Origin: Pseudomonas japonica
Lineage (GTDB): Bacteria > Pseudomonadota > Gammaproteobacteria > Pseudomonadales > Pseudomonadaceae
Direction of reading: 5' to 3'
Assembly (NCBI RefSeq): GCF_900188455.1
Contig: NZ_FZOL01000003.1
Span: forward strand, 278,017-342,016
Length of the DNA: 64,000 nucleotides
The position numbers were made by a program, and so were the translations under genes. This document shows positions 63,780-64,000 of this stretch, in pieces (position 1 is the first letter of the stretch; each line of letters begins with the position of its first letter). Under the pieces are notes generated by a model. That model saw only the letters and a program-made list of their open reading frames with translations, did not search any database and was not told the DNA's origin.

Positions 63780-64000
63780 TTGATCAAATTTGATTGCCGT
63801 CAGGTCACGGGAGTGATCGATAAACCACGCGTCACCGCTACCGAGCCGGGAGCAGTCACTGCCCGGATCGTGATAGACGGGGAGGTGCTACCGGAGGTTC
63901 TACTGCCGGGAAAAATTTACGAAGAGCTCGAGGCAGGAGAGCGTGTGACCCTGTACGGCATCTTCACCAAGAATAAGGACAAGATGAAGAACAAGGCCAC
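63780..64000 (+). CDS. Hypothetical cargo protein, 3' truncated by window
   Basis: The frame is open from TTG 63780 to the window end (73 codons). AGGAG at 63769-63773 gives a 6-nt spacing, which supports the TTG. The start MIKFDCRQVTGVIDKPRV and following GEVLPEVLLPGKIYEELEAG suggest a small beta-barrel, perhaps OB-like; ends with a Lys-rich run. No family recognised. Confidence 0.5.
   Translation, partial: MIKFDCRQVTGVIDKPRVTATEPGAVTARIVIDGEVLPEVLLPGKIYEELEAGERVTLYGIFTKNKDKMKNKA

Larger units (their letters stand above)
55200..64000 (+). mobile_element. Tn5053/Tn7-type transposon (left end region, transposition genes and first cargo)
   Basis: Three co-directed genes (DDE transposase, AAA+ ATPase, AAA-TniQ fusion) form the transposition module near the left end, followed by silencer-like genes, a repressor and unknown cargo. 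GC is clearly lower than the hox and aru regions. The right end is outside the window and the left boundary is approximate. Confidence 0.7.

Noticed and set aside
55200..64000. CRISPR array or Cas genes accompanying the Tn7-like module
   Set aside because: No regularly spaced repeats and no Cas proteins are seen, so this is not evidently a CRISPR-associated transposon within the window.

Overview
The window is 64 kb of high-GC chromosome from a fluorescent-group Pseudomonas. The evidence is gene order shared with P. aeruginosa in the first 12 kb (from memory), Pseudomonas-type REP palindromes, MvaT-type (not enteric H-NS) silencer sequence, and typical Pseudomonas regulators and small families. 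No rRNA, tRNA or CRISPR array was recognised.

Region 1 (1-12.2 kb) is the arginine transaminase (Aru) catabolic block. It holds the 3' end of hybrid sensor kinase AruS, an amino-acid permease with a possible short leader ORF, then a tightly packed operon: enoyl-CoA hydratase, acyl-CoA dehydrogenase, ADP-forming-type acyl-CoA synthetase, 2-ketoarginine decarboxylase AruI, arginine:pyruvate transaminase AruH, an aldehyde dehydrogenase and a quinone reductase. Region 2 (12.4-24.2 kb) is ordinary accessory chromosome: an orphan polyamine-binding protein with a class III aminotransferase and a LuxR regulator, a DmpA-type peptidase, an SbmA/BacA-like ABC exporter, a lipoprotein, a small DUF3077/DUF6124-like gene coupled to an upstream ORF, a divergent SDR/LysR pair, and an OLD-type ATPase/nuclease.

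Region 3 (24.3-44.4 kb) is a complete H2-oxidation locus, all on the minus strand. Read in transcription order it is hoxA-hoxB-hoxC-nikR-hoxJ (H2 sensing plus nickel regulator), hoxN (nickel uptake), then hoxKGZMLOQRTV-hypABFCDE. The last block is collinear with the membrane-bound hydrogenase operon of Ralstonia eutropha. The small subunit carries the six cysteines of the proximal [4Fe-3S] cluster, so this should be an O2-tolerant group 1d enzyme. Nearly identical sigma-54 promoters precede hoxK and hoxN, fitting control by the NtrC-type regulator HoxA. HypF is reduced to its C-terminal carbamoyltransferase half, and NikR sits inside the sensory operon.

Region 4 (44.4-54.4 kb) starts with a large inverted repeat related to one at 16 kb. 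It continues with a cupin/MFS operon divergent from a LysR gene, a four-gene module ending in a 1005-residue DNase I-fold (EEP) protein preceded by a LysM/peptidoglycan-binding protein, a thymidylate-kinase-like P-loop protein and a methyltransferase.

Region 5 (about 55 kb to the window end) is a mobile element of lower GC. It has a Tn5053/Tn7-type transposition module: a DDE transposase (TniA/TnsB), an AAA+ ATPase (TniB/TnsC), and an unusual 622-residue protein that joins a second, apparently ATPase-dead AAA domain to a TniQ domain. Immediately behind lie two small genes, one with the DNA-binding tail of the MvaT/MvaU silencers and one coiled-coil protein resembling an oligomerisation half. 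A two-HTH repressor and several unknown cargo genes follow and run off the end. The AAA-TniQ fusion with an on-board silencer pair is the most promising candidate for an undescribed system.
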